DNA of 5,775 bases from an uncultured Lachnospiraceae bacterium. GTDB lineage: Bacteria; Bacillota; Clostridia; Lachnospirales; Lachnospiraceae. This document shows positions 1 through 5,728 of this stretch, piece after piece. The notes beneath the pieces were generated by a model. The model had not been told where the DNA came from and ran no database searches. It was given only the letters and a program-made list of their open reading frames with translations. The first letter of the stretch is position 1; each line of letters starts with the position of its first letter. A program made the translations under genes and the position numbers. Location: contig CALZPS010000111.1 of assembly GCA_945827765.1 (NCBI GenBank), positions 1 through 5,775 on the forward strand, in the 5' to 3' direction.

Positions 1-46
1 ATATCTAGTACGGTCTCGTGGGCTCGGAGATGTGTATAAGAGACAG
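1..46 (+). other. Residual Nextera i7/read-2 sequencing adapter at the left contig end
   Basis: The bases read, in order, the end of P7, an 8-base index CTAGTACG (5-12), the primer site GTCTCGTGGGCTCGG (13-27) and the 19-bp Tn5 mosaic end finishing in AGACAG at 46. CTAGTACG is the complement of the Nextera N702 index as I remember it. One base near the extreme end (position 2) differs from the expected P7 sequence, as in a low-quality read tail. This is synthetic DNA. Native sequence begins at 47. An apparent open frame through the adapter, GTG at 18, reads MGSEMCIRDR, an artefact peptide often found at false N-termini in databases. Confidence 0.98.
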
Positions 47-722
47 GTTGGAAGACATGTATTCTCTGGAGCAGAAGTGTAACTTTGAGACAAGAGATGC
101 CGTCTACGAGGAGCTGTTGCTGCAGAATCATTCCAAATGTAAGATTGCCGAGCGGATTTCCCTGCCGGAGTTAGGGGATGATGTGCTGCAGATTTGTCAC
201 AGCGACGGGACAATACAGGTCGATCATACGGAACTCGCGGAAGGAGGAATCCGGCTGGAAGGCATCCTGCATTTAAGTTTCCTTTATCTGCGGGCAAACG
301 ATACACAGCCGTTTGGGAGCTGGCAGGGAATGGTGCCGTTTTCGTGGCTGCTGGAATGTCAGGGAATGACAGAAGAAGCCCGGTGCAATATCTCCCGCCA
401 TGTGGAGCAGCTGTCTGTGAATCTGGCAGGAAATGAGGCGGTAGAAATCAAGGCAGTGCTGGCGTTTGACACGTTGATTCGCAGACCGGTCACTATGCAG
501 GTTATCACCGGAGGGGAATTGGTGCCTGTGCCGGAAGAAGAACTTGCAAAGCAGCCGGGAATTGTCGGATATATTGTAAAAAACGGAGATGAACTCTGGA
601 CAATCGCCAAAAAATATCATACGACCGAAGAGGGAATACGGATGATGAACGGACTGGAGTCAGAGCGGCTGAAAGCGGGTGAAAAATTATTGATTTTTAA
701 GGAGAATGTGGGTATAATATAA
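47..722 (+). CDS. DUF3794 (SPOCS) and LysM domain protein, 3' part only
   Basis: This is the C-terminal 224 codons or so of a larger protein; the native reading frame starts with Leu at 48, and the true start lies outside the contig. Two regions are recognisable. The first (about 380 nt, roughly 190-480) resembles the SPOCS/DUF3794 repeat: GIRLEGILHLSFLYL, then a VPFSWLLE segment, then paired beta strands ending KAVLAFD. The second, near the C-terminus (about 565-700), is a LysM domain: GYIVKNGDELWTIAKKYHTT, then MNGL and a KAGEKLLIF end. SPOCS domains occur in spore coat and cell-envelope proteins of Clostridia and Bacilli; LysM binds peptidoglycan or related glycans. Family members with this layout are usually about 500 residues with several SPOCS repeats, so more than half is probably missing. 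A role in spore envelope assembly is inferred from the family only. The stop codon TAA (720-722) overlaps the promoter region of ispE. Confidence 0.85.
690..718 (+). promoter_or_regulatory. Predicted sigma-A promoter for ispE and the GntR gene
   Basis: A -35 box TTGATT (690-695) is followed by a 17-bp spacer and a perfect -10 box TATAAT (713-718). A TGTG (707-710) lies two bases before the -10, one base off the usual extended -10 position. The expected transcription start is around 724-726, giving a leader of about 35 nt before the ispE ATG at 760. The promoter lies inside the last ten codons of the upstream SPOCS-LysM gene, so ispE can be expressed independently of it. The assignment is by consensus match only. 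Confidence 0.7.
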
Positions 723-727
723 CTGCT

Positions 728-737
728 ATGTATACAT
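728..737 (+). promoter_or_regulatory. Palindrome ATGTATACAT at the ispE start site, candidate GntR operator
   Basis: The ten bases are a perfect palindrome centred about 15 nt after the -10 box, that is just after the predicted transcription start. The core GTATAC fits the GT-N-AC pattern typical of operators bound by GntR-family winged helix proteins, for example FadR-subfamily sites with TGGTATACCA-like cores. A second TATACA (738-743) repeats part of it in direct orientation, 7 bp on. The operon downstream encodes a FadR-type GntR regulator, so autoregulation is plausible. An AT-rich leader can hold short palindromes by chance, so this remains a candidate. Confidence 0.4.
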
Positions 738-759
738 TATACAAAAAGAGGAACAGGAT

Positions 760-1638
760 ATGAAGAGTATAAAGCTGAAAGCACTGGCAAAAATCAATCT
801 GGGCTTGGATGTACTTGGAAGAAGAGAGAATGGTTATCACGATGTACGAATGATTATGCAGTCTATCTACTTGTATGATGAGGTCAAAATTGAACGCGCT
901 GCACAGCCGGGAATCAGCGTGAAGTCGAATTTGACATTTTTGCCGACCGGAGAGGGAAATATCGCTTATAAAGCTGCGGAGATGCTGACGAGAGAGTTTG
1001 AACTTTCGGAGGGCGTGCGCATCGTGCTGAATAAACATATTCCTGTGGCTGCCGGGATGGCAGGCGGCAGTTCCAATGCAGCGGCGGTGCTGTTTGGGAT
1101 GAACCGCTTGTTTGAACTGGGGCTTACGCAGGAAGAATTGATGGAACGGGGCGTGAAACTGGGTGCGGATGTCCCATACTGCATTATGCGGGGAACGGTG
1201 CTGGCAGAAGGAATCGGTGAGCAGCTTACACCTCTTCCGGCGATGCCAAAATGTACGGTGCTGGTCGCCAAACCGCCGGTTAGTGTGTCAACTAAGGTTG
1301 TATATGAGGCACTGGATGCCAAAGAGATTATAAAACATCCGGATATTGATGGTCTGATCGCCGGATTGGAGCAGAAAAATCTACAAAAAATTGCCTCCTG
1401 TATGGGAAATGTTTTGGAGGAGGTAACGATACCGATGTGCCCGGTCATAGAAGAAATCAAGCAGGAAATGTTGTCAGCCGGGGCACTGGGAGCTATGATG
1501 AGCGGCAGCGGCCCCACAGTGTTTGGTTTGTTCGAGGATAATAGAAAGGCCATAAAAGCACAGGAGAGAATCAGAAAAAAAGCACTTGGCAGACAGGTTT
1601 ACATTGCGAGTGTGCACAGTGCCGGGAGGGACAAATGA
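760..1638 (+). CDS. ispE: 4-diphosphocytidyl-2-C-methyl-D-erythritol kinase (IspE)
   Basis: IspE phosphorylates the 2-hydroxyl of CDP-methylerythritol with ATP, the fourth step of the cytoplasmic MEP pathway to isopentenyl diphosphate. The 292-residue product is a full-length GHMP-superfamily kinase. Visible motifs: the N-terminal KINLGLDVLGRRENGYHD, with Lys11, Asn13 and the substrate-binding GYH (25-27); the glycine-rich ATP loop PVAAGMAGGSSNAAA (95-109); LGADVP with the presumed catalytic Asp137; and the C-terminal GHMP motif MSGSGPTVF (247-255). The ATG at 760 is chosen because the purine-rich AGAGGA (747-752) lies 7 nt upstream and the family motif begins within 10 residues. The gene follows its own predicted promoter, and its stop overlaps the GntR start in ATGA, suggesting translational coupling. 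No odd residue was seen in the motifs. Confidence 0.97.
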   Translation: MKSIKLKALAKINLGLDVLGRRENGYHDVRMIMQSIYLYDEVKIERAAQPGISVKSNLTFLPTGEGNIAYKAAEMLTREFELSEGVRIVLNKHIPVAAGMAGGSSNAAAVLFGMNRLFELGLTQEELMERGVKLGADVPYCIMRGTVLAEGIGEQLTPLPAMPKCTVLVAKPPVSVSTKVVYEALDAKEIIKHPDIDGLIAGLEQKNLQKIASCMGNVLEEVTIPMCPVIEEIKQEMLSAGALGAMMSGSGPTVFGLFEDNRKAIKAQERIRKKALGRQVYIASVHSAGRDK

Positions 1639-2309
1639 CAGATTTAAAATTCGAGGTTTCTATGAGTGAGTATCTGCCGCTGCGGGATGTTGTGTTTAAT
1701 ACACTGCGACAGGCGATTTTACGCGGAGATTTAAAACCGGGAGAGCGGTTGATGGAAATTTCACTGGCAAATAAGCTGGGAGTCAGCAGGACACCGGTGC
1801 GTGAGGCCATCCGCAAGCTGGAGCTGGAGGGGCTTGTACTGATGATACCGCGGAGGGGTGCGGAAGTGGCACAGATTACAGAGAAGAGTTTGCGCGATGT
1901 GCTGGAAGTGCGCCGCGCTCTGGAGGAACTTGCGGTTCAACTGGCTTGTGAGCGGATGACGGAACAGGGAATTTCAGATTTAAATACTGCGGCAAAAGCA
2001 TTTCAAAAAATACTCAGCGGCCCGGACATTACGGCGGTGGCGGAGGCTGATGTGGCATTCCATGATGTTATCTATATGGCTACGGGCAATCAGCGGTTGA
2101 TTTCACTGCTTAATAACCTGCGGGAGCAGATGTATCGGTATCGTGTGGAATATCTCAAACGCAAGGAATGTCATGCACAGCTGCTGGCAGAGCATCAGGA
2201 AATCATTGACGCAATCACGGGCAAGCAGGTGGAACGGGCGATGAAGGCGACCTGCAGGCATATTGATAATCAAGTAGAGGCAGTGAGCGATACGATTCGG
2301 AAACTATAA
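1635..2309 (+). CDS. GntR-family transcriptional regulator, FadR subfamily (FCD domain)
   Basis: The 224-residue protein is a DNA-binding regulator with two domains. Residues about 14-79 form the GntR winged helix-turn-helix, with ILRGDLKPGERL (28-39), LANKLGVSRTPVREAIRKLE (44-63) and EGLV. Residues about 85-215 form an all-helical FCD ligand domain. Asp139, His143, His187 and His209 fit the metal-binding pattern of this subfamily, so the effector is probably a small carboxylate bound through a metal ion; the actual ligand cannot be read from the sequence. The start at 1635 has a strong GGGAGGG (1624-1630) just upstream and overlaps the ispE stop by 4 nt. A second ATG at 1662 with GAGG before it would remove nine residues lying outside the winged helix. 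Co-transcription with ispE is likely. The palindrome at 728-737 is a candidate binding site. Confidence 0.93.
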   Translation: MTDLKFEVSMSEYLPLRDVVFNTLRQAILRGDLKPGERLMEISLANKLGVSRTPVREAIRKLELEGLVLMIPRRGAEVAQITEKSLRDVLEVRRALEELAVQLACERMTEQGISDLNTAAKAFQKILSGPDITAVAEADVAFHDVIYMATGNQRLISLLNNLREQMYRYRVEYLKRKECHAQLLAEHQEIIDAITGKQVERAMKATCRHIDNQVEAVSDTIRKL

Positions 2310-2315
2310 GTTGCC

Positions 2316-2345
2316 CGATAAATGCGCCTGAAAGAGGAATAAATC
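2316..2345 (+). promoter_or_regulatory. Weak sigma-F-like promoter candidate for spoIIR
   Basis: CGATA (2316-2320), a 15-nt spacer and GGAATAAATC (2336-2345) partly match the forespore sigma-F/sigma-G pattern (GYATA, about 15 nt, GGNNANANT). The -35 differs in its first two bases, and the -10 lacks one of the conserved A residues. The spacing and the GG are right, and spoIIR is a classic sigma-F target in Bacillus and Clostridia. The site lies in the largest intergenic gap (2310-2397), after the GntR stop. No good sigma-A promoter is seen here. Confidence 0.3.
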
Positions 2346-2361
2346 AGAAAGAATCTGTGAA

Positions 2362-2391
2362 TACTCCCAATATCAAGTGATGAAGGGAGTA
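2362..2391 (+). promoter_or_regulatory. Hairpin in the spoIIR leader that covers the Shine-Dalgarno site
   Basis: TACTCCC (2362-2368) and GGGAGTA (2385-2391) can form a perfect 7-bp stem. Inside the 16-nt loop, ATC (2372-2374) and GAT (2379-2381) can pair across the tetraloop AAGT, leaving a symmetric 3x3 internal loop. The 3' arm contains the GGGAG that serves as the ribosome binding site of the ATG at 2398. No U-tract follows, so it is not a rho-independent terminator. Effect on translation is inference. Confidence 0.45.
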
Positions 2392-2397
2392 CATAGG

Positions 2398-3063
2398 ATG
2401 TGGAACGATAAAATATGGAATAAAAAACAGAAATGGAACAGGCGGATGGTACCATTGGCAATGGCATTGCTGATGGCGGGGTTCGTGACCGGGACAGTGG
2501 TCTGCCGGGCACGGCTCAATGCACAGGCAAAGATGCAGCAACATCTGGCACAGGAAGTACTGCGGTTTCATGTACTGGCAAACAGTGACAGCAAAAAGGA
2601 TCAGGAGCTGAAATTGTTTGTGCGCGATGCAGTGCTGTCTTATCTTGAGGCAGAGATGCCCGCGCAGATGGACGTGGAGGAGACAAAACTCTGGATGCGG
2701 GAGCATGTAAGAGAGATTGAGCAGACAGGGATTGACGCAGTGGAGGAGCGGGGGTATGATTATCCGGTGAATGCTGCGGTGACAACGTGCTGGTTCCCCG
2801 ATAAGACATATGGAGATCTTACATTTCCGCAGGGGAACTATGAGGCGCTGCGCGTGGAAATCGGAGCGGCCAAAGGACATAACTGGTGGTGTGTGCTGTA
2901 TCCGAGCCTTTGTTTCATGGATTCGGTCAGTGCGGTGGTTCCGGAGGAAGGAAAGGAAAAGCTACAGAACGTACTGACGGAAGATGAGTATGCCAGGATT
3001 ACAGTGACGGATAAATTTAAAATAAAATGGTATTTCCTTGAACTGTTTGCAGACCGGGAGTGA
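2398..3063 (+). CDS. spoIIR: Stage II sporulation protein R (SpoIIR)
   Basis: SpoIIR is made in the forespore and exported to the intermembrane space, where it triggers the SpoIIGA protease to process pro-sigma-E in the mother cell. The 221-residue product has a charged N-terminus, one hydrophobic segment (about residues 17-36, signal or anchor), then the conserved SpoIIR core: RFHVLANSDS (56-65), DQELKLFVRDAVL (68-80), FPDKTYGDLTFPQGNYEALR (133-152), and KGHNWWCVLYPSLCF (159-173). This is close to the full family length. The ATG at 2398 is preferred because AGGGAG (2384-2389) lies 8 nt upstream; the earlier in-frame GTG 2377 and ATG 2380 have no ribosome binding site. The 88-nt gap before the gene, with a candidate sigma-F-like promoter and a hairpin, fits regulation separate from the ispE operon. 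Its presence implies an endospore former. Confidence 0.96.
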   Translation: MWNDKIWNKKQKWNRRMVPLAMALLMAGFVTGTVVCRARLNAQAKMQQHLAQEVLRFHVLANSDSKKDQELKLFVRDAVLSYLEAEMPAQMDVEETKLWMREHVREIEQTGIDAVEERGYDYPVNAAVTTCWFPDKTYGDLTFPQGNYEALRVEIGAAKGHNWWCVLYPSLCFMDSVSAVVPEEGKEKLQNVLTEDEYARITVTDKFKIKWYFLELFADRE

Positions 3064-3108
3064 ATAGGACAGAGATTTTTAGTAAGACAACAGAATGAGG
3101 AGACAAAC

Positions 3109-3816
3109 ATGAAGTACACATTTGATACCAGAATAAGATACAGTGAGTGCGATCACCGGGGGACGCTTACACTCCCCGGTATCATTAATTATTTGCAGGA
3201 CTGCAGCACCTTCCAGTCGGAAGACATCGGCTTCGGGGTGAAAAAAATAAAGGAACAAAAGCGGGCGTGGATTCTTTCTTATTGGCAGATCGTGGTGGAG
3301 CGTTATCCGAAAATGATGGAAAAGGTCACGGTTGGAACCTTTGCCAGCAAATTCAAAGGGATCATCGGCGAGCGAAATTTCTTCCTAAATGATGCGGAAG
3401 GAAGACGCATCGTGAGTGCGGCATCTGTCTGGGTGCATATGGATACGGAACGTATGCGGCCGGTAAGACCTTCGGAGGAAGAGATAAACGCTTATGGAGA
3501 GGAAGAACCGCTGGATATGGAGTATGAAGGACGCAAAATCGTCCTGCCTGAGCACATAAAGGAGTTGGAGTCATTTCCAATCAGACGATATCACATTGAC
3601 ACAAATGAACATGTCAACAACTGTCAGTATGTACAGATGGCCCTGGAAATGATTCCGGCAGATAAAATCATCCGCCAGGTACGGGTCGAGTACCGCAAAT
3701 CGGCAGTCTATGGAGATGTGATTTATCCGAAGCTTGCAGAGGCGGTCGATTGCACGGTAGTGGAACTGTGTGATGCACAGGGAAATATTTTTGCCGTAGT
3801 GGAGTTCAAAGAATAG
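3109..3816 (+). CDS. Acyl-ACP thioesterase (FatA/FatB-like, double hotdog)
   Basis: The 235-residue protein probably hydrolyses acyl-acyl carrier protein to free fatty acid and ACP in the cytoplasm. An N-terminal hotdog half carries RIRYSECDHRGTLTLPGIIN (8-27) and a long helix containing LQDCSTFQSEDIG. The C-terminal half carries the signature DTNEHVNNCQYVQMALE (164-180), in which Asp164, Asn166 and His168 match the DxNxH catalytic motif of plant FatB enzymes. The following EYRKS (194-198) aligns with plant EYRRE, so a Glu proposed as catalytic in FatB is Ser here, as I recall for some bacterial relatives. The length fits bacterial members of this family. The ATG at 3109 has GAGGAGA (3097-3103) 5 nt upstream. 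It starts 45 nt after spoIIR and ends 17 nt before the oxidoreductase, so it probably shares a transcript with the latter. Chain-length specificity cannot be read. Confidence 0.9.
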   Translation: MKYTFDTRIRYSECDHRGTLTLPGIINYLQDCSTFQSEDIGFGVKKIKEQKRAWILSYWQIVVERYPKMMEKVTVGTFASKFKGIIGERNFFLNDAEGRRIVSAASVWVHMDTERMRPVRPSEEEINAYGEEEPLDMEYEGRKIVLPEHIKELESFPIRRYHIDTNEHVNNCQYVQMALEMIPADKIIRQVRVEYRKSAVYGDVIYPKLAEAVDCTVVELCDAQGNIFAVVEFKE

Positions 3817-3833
3817 TACAGGAGTGAAATGTT

Positions 3834-5207
3834 ATGAAGTACGATGTCATTATCATTGGAGCAGGACCGGGCGGTATTTTTTCTGCCTATGAGCTGGTAA
3901 AACAAAACGAAAATTTGAAAATTGCTATCTTTGAGGCGGGCAACCCGCTGGAAAAACGGAAGTGTCCGATTGACGGAAAGAAAGTGAAAAGCTGTATCGG
4001 CTGTCCGACTTGTGCCATCATGAGCGGATTCGGCGGGGCGGGCGCATTTTCCGACGGCAAATATAATATCACGAATGCTTTTGGAGGTACACTCTATGAG
4101 CACATCGGGCGTGACCGCGCCATCGAACTGATGCGATATGTGGACGATATCAATATGTCTCATGGCGGGGAGGGCACGAAAATGTATTCTACTGCGGGCA
4201 CAAAGTTCAAAAAGCTGTGTATGCAAAACAAACTGAACCTGCTGGATGCATCCGTGCGCCATCTGGGGACTGATATTAATTATATCGTACTGGAAAATCT
4301 TTATGCGGAGTTAAAAGATAAAGTGGACTTTAAGTTCCGGTGTGAGGTGGAACGGCTGGAGATTGTGGAAAGCGGATACCGTGTACATTATACGGGTGGA
4401 ACCGACGACTGTGAGAAGTGTGTTGTCTCCGTCGGCCGCAGCGGCAGCGCGTGGATGCAGAAGGTCTGTGAAGAACTGGCGATTCCGACCAGCTCTAACC
4501 GGGTGGATTTGGGCGTGCGTGTGGAAATCCCGGCAGAGATATTCTCTCATCTGACAGATGAACTGTACGAGAGCAAGATCGTTTACCGCACGGAAAAGTT
4601 TGAGGACAATGTACGTACCTTCTGCATGAATCCATACGGTATCGTGGTAAATGAGAATACAAAGGGTATCGTGACCGTAAACGGACACAGTTATGAAGAC
4701 CCCGGGAAACAGACTGAGAATACAAACTTTGCGCTGCTGGTGTCCAAGCATTTTTCTGAGCCTTTCAAGGACAGTAATGGATATGGCGAAAGTATCGCGC
4801 GCCTGTCAAATATGCTGGGCGGCGGAGTTATCGTGCAGCGGTTCGGAGATTTGATTCGCGGCCGGCGCAGCAATGAAAAACGAATTGAGGAAGGTCTGGT
4901 GCGGCCGACTCTGGCGGCGACACCCGGAGATTTGAGCCTGGTGCTGCCGAAACGGATTCTGGATGGTATCATTGAGATGATTTATGCATTGGACAAGATT
5001 GCCCCGGGTACAGCCAATGATGATACGTTGCTGTATGGTGTAGAAGTGAAGTTCTACAATATGGAAGTTGAGATTGATGAAAATCTGGAAACGGTGCATA
5101 AAGGGCTGTACGTCATCGGAGACGGAAGTGGTGTGACTCATTCTCTGTCTCATGCATCTGCGAGCGGTGTACATGTGGCGAGATGCATTGCGGGTAATCA
5201 GGGGTAA
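3834..5207 (+). CDS. FAD-dependent oxidoreductase of the COG2509 type with a cysteine cluster
   Basis: The 457-residue protein is a two-dinucleotide-fold flavoprotein of unknown substrate. The N-terminal FAD-binding motif is IIIGAGPGG (6-14), with Glu34 at the end of the second strand as ribose ligand. It is followed by Cys44, Cys54, Cys57 and Cys60 (C-x9-C-x2-C-x2-C) and then GFGGAGAFSDGK (65-76), a hallmark of the family. Further marks are GRRSNEK (343-349), RPTLAATPGDLSLVLP (near 357-372) and the C-terminal FAD motif GLYVIGDGSGVTHSLSHASA (424-443). Length is normal for the family (about 460). The ATG at 3834 has AGGAGTG (3820-3826) 7 nt upstream. The gap to the thioesterase is 17 nt and to the cvfB-like gene 18 nt, suggesting one operon. 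Family members are annotated only as uncharacterised dehydrogenases; no physiological role is assigned here. Confidence 0.92.
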   Translation: MKYDVIIIGAGPGGIFSAYELVKQNENLKIAIFEAGNPLEKRKCPIDGKKVKSCIGCPTCAIMSGFGGAGAFSDGKYNITNAFGGTLYEHIGRDRAIELMRYVDDINMSHGGEGTKMYSTAGTKFKKLCMQNKLNLLDASVRHLGTDINYIVLENLYAELKDKVDFKFRCEVERLEIVESGYRVHYTGGTDDCEKCVVSVGRSGSAWMQKVCEELAIPTSSNRVDLGVRVEIPAEIFSHLTDELYESKIVYRTEKFEDNVRTFCMNPYGIVVNENTKGIVTVNGHSYEDPGKQTENTNFALLVSKHFSEPFKDSNGYGESIARLSNMLGGGVIVQRFGDLIRGRRSNEKRIEEGLVRPTLAATPGDLSLVLPKRILDGIIEMIYALDKIAPGTANDDTLLYGVEVKFYNMEVEIDENLETVHKGLYVIGDGSGVTHSLSHASASGVHVARCIAGNQG

Positions 5208-5225
5208 ACGAAAGGACGAAAGAAC

Positions 5226-5728
5226 ATGAAATTAGGACAAAAACAAGTGCTGACAGTAGTAAAGAAAGTGGAGTTCGGGGTGTATTTAGGCAGTGATACC
5301 GAGCGAGTGTTATTGCCCAAAAAACAGGTGCCGGCAGGAATTGAAATCGGTGACCCGGTGGAGGTCTTTTTGTACAAAGATTCCAGCGACCGTTTGATTG
5401 CTACTACGCAGGAGCCGAAACTGACGCTGGGAGAACTGGCGGTGCTTGATGTGGCAGATACAAACCGCTACGGGGCATTTCTCGACTGGGGGCTGGAAAA
5501 AGACTTGTTTCTTCCGTTTAAGCAGCAGACAGCCAGGGTAAAGAAAGGCGACCGTTGTCTGGTATCACTGTATATTGATAAAAGTGAGCGCCTCTGCGCG
5601 ACAATGAAAGTGTATTCCATGCTGAAGACAGATTCTCCGTACAAAAAGGACGATAAAGTCGGCGGCATTATTTATAGTGTCAGCGAGGAATATGGGGCAT
5701 ATGTGGCGGTTGACGGGCGTTACTCGGC
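5226..5728 (+). CDS. cvfB: CvfB-like S1 RNA-binding protein, 5' part only
   Basis: The frame opens with ATG at 5226, preceded by AAAGGA (5211-5216), and stays open to the adapter with no stop. It has 167 native codons plus the first two bases of an Ala codon. Recognisable CvfB/YitL features: a first S1-like domain (about 1-63) with KLGQKQVLTVVKKVEFGVYL, VLLPKKQVP and VFLYKDSSDRLIATT; a second S1 domain (about 66-130) with YGAFLDWGLEKDLFLPFKQQ and DKSERLCATMKVY; and the start of a third (about 140 onward) with GGIIYSVSEEYGAYVAVDGR. Family proteins are about 280-300 residues, ending in a winged helix, so roughly 40% is missing. In Staphylococcus CvfB binds RNA and affects virulence gene expression; here only RNA binding is inferred. 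Read onward, the frame runs into adapter-encoded CLLYTSPSPRD, which is artefact. Confidence 0.93.

Noticed and set aside
966..1553. Long open frame on the minus strand, 195 codons
   Set aside because: It lies wholly inside ispE, which has all its family motifs; the antisense product resembles no family and is rich in Ser, Pro and Ile as expected of a shadow frame.
2362..2391. Rho-independent terminator after the GntR gene
   Set aside because: The stem is only 7 bp with a 16-nt loop and no T-run follows; the 3' arm carries the spoIIR ribosome site instead.
2377..2397. Upstream GTG/ATG start for SpoIIR, adding seven residues
   Set aside because: No purine-rich site precedes it, while the ATG at 2398 has AGGGAG at a good distance and gives the usual N-terminus before the hydrophobic segment.
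2344..2880. Minus-strand open frame of 178 codons, rich in His and Cys
   Set aside because: It is antisense to the conserved spoIIR core and has no recognisable domain or supporting ribosome binding site.
3723..4262. Minus-strand open frame of 179 codons spanning two genes
   Set aside because: It crosses the thioesterase-oxidoreductase junction antisense to motifs that are clearly coding on the plus strand.
4381..4394. A second GTATAC-like site, GTGTACATTATAC
   Set aside because: It lies deep inside the oxidoreductase coding region, lacks a proper palindrome and is far from any promoter, so it is treated as chance.
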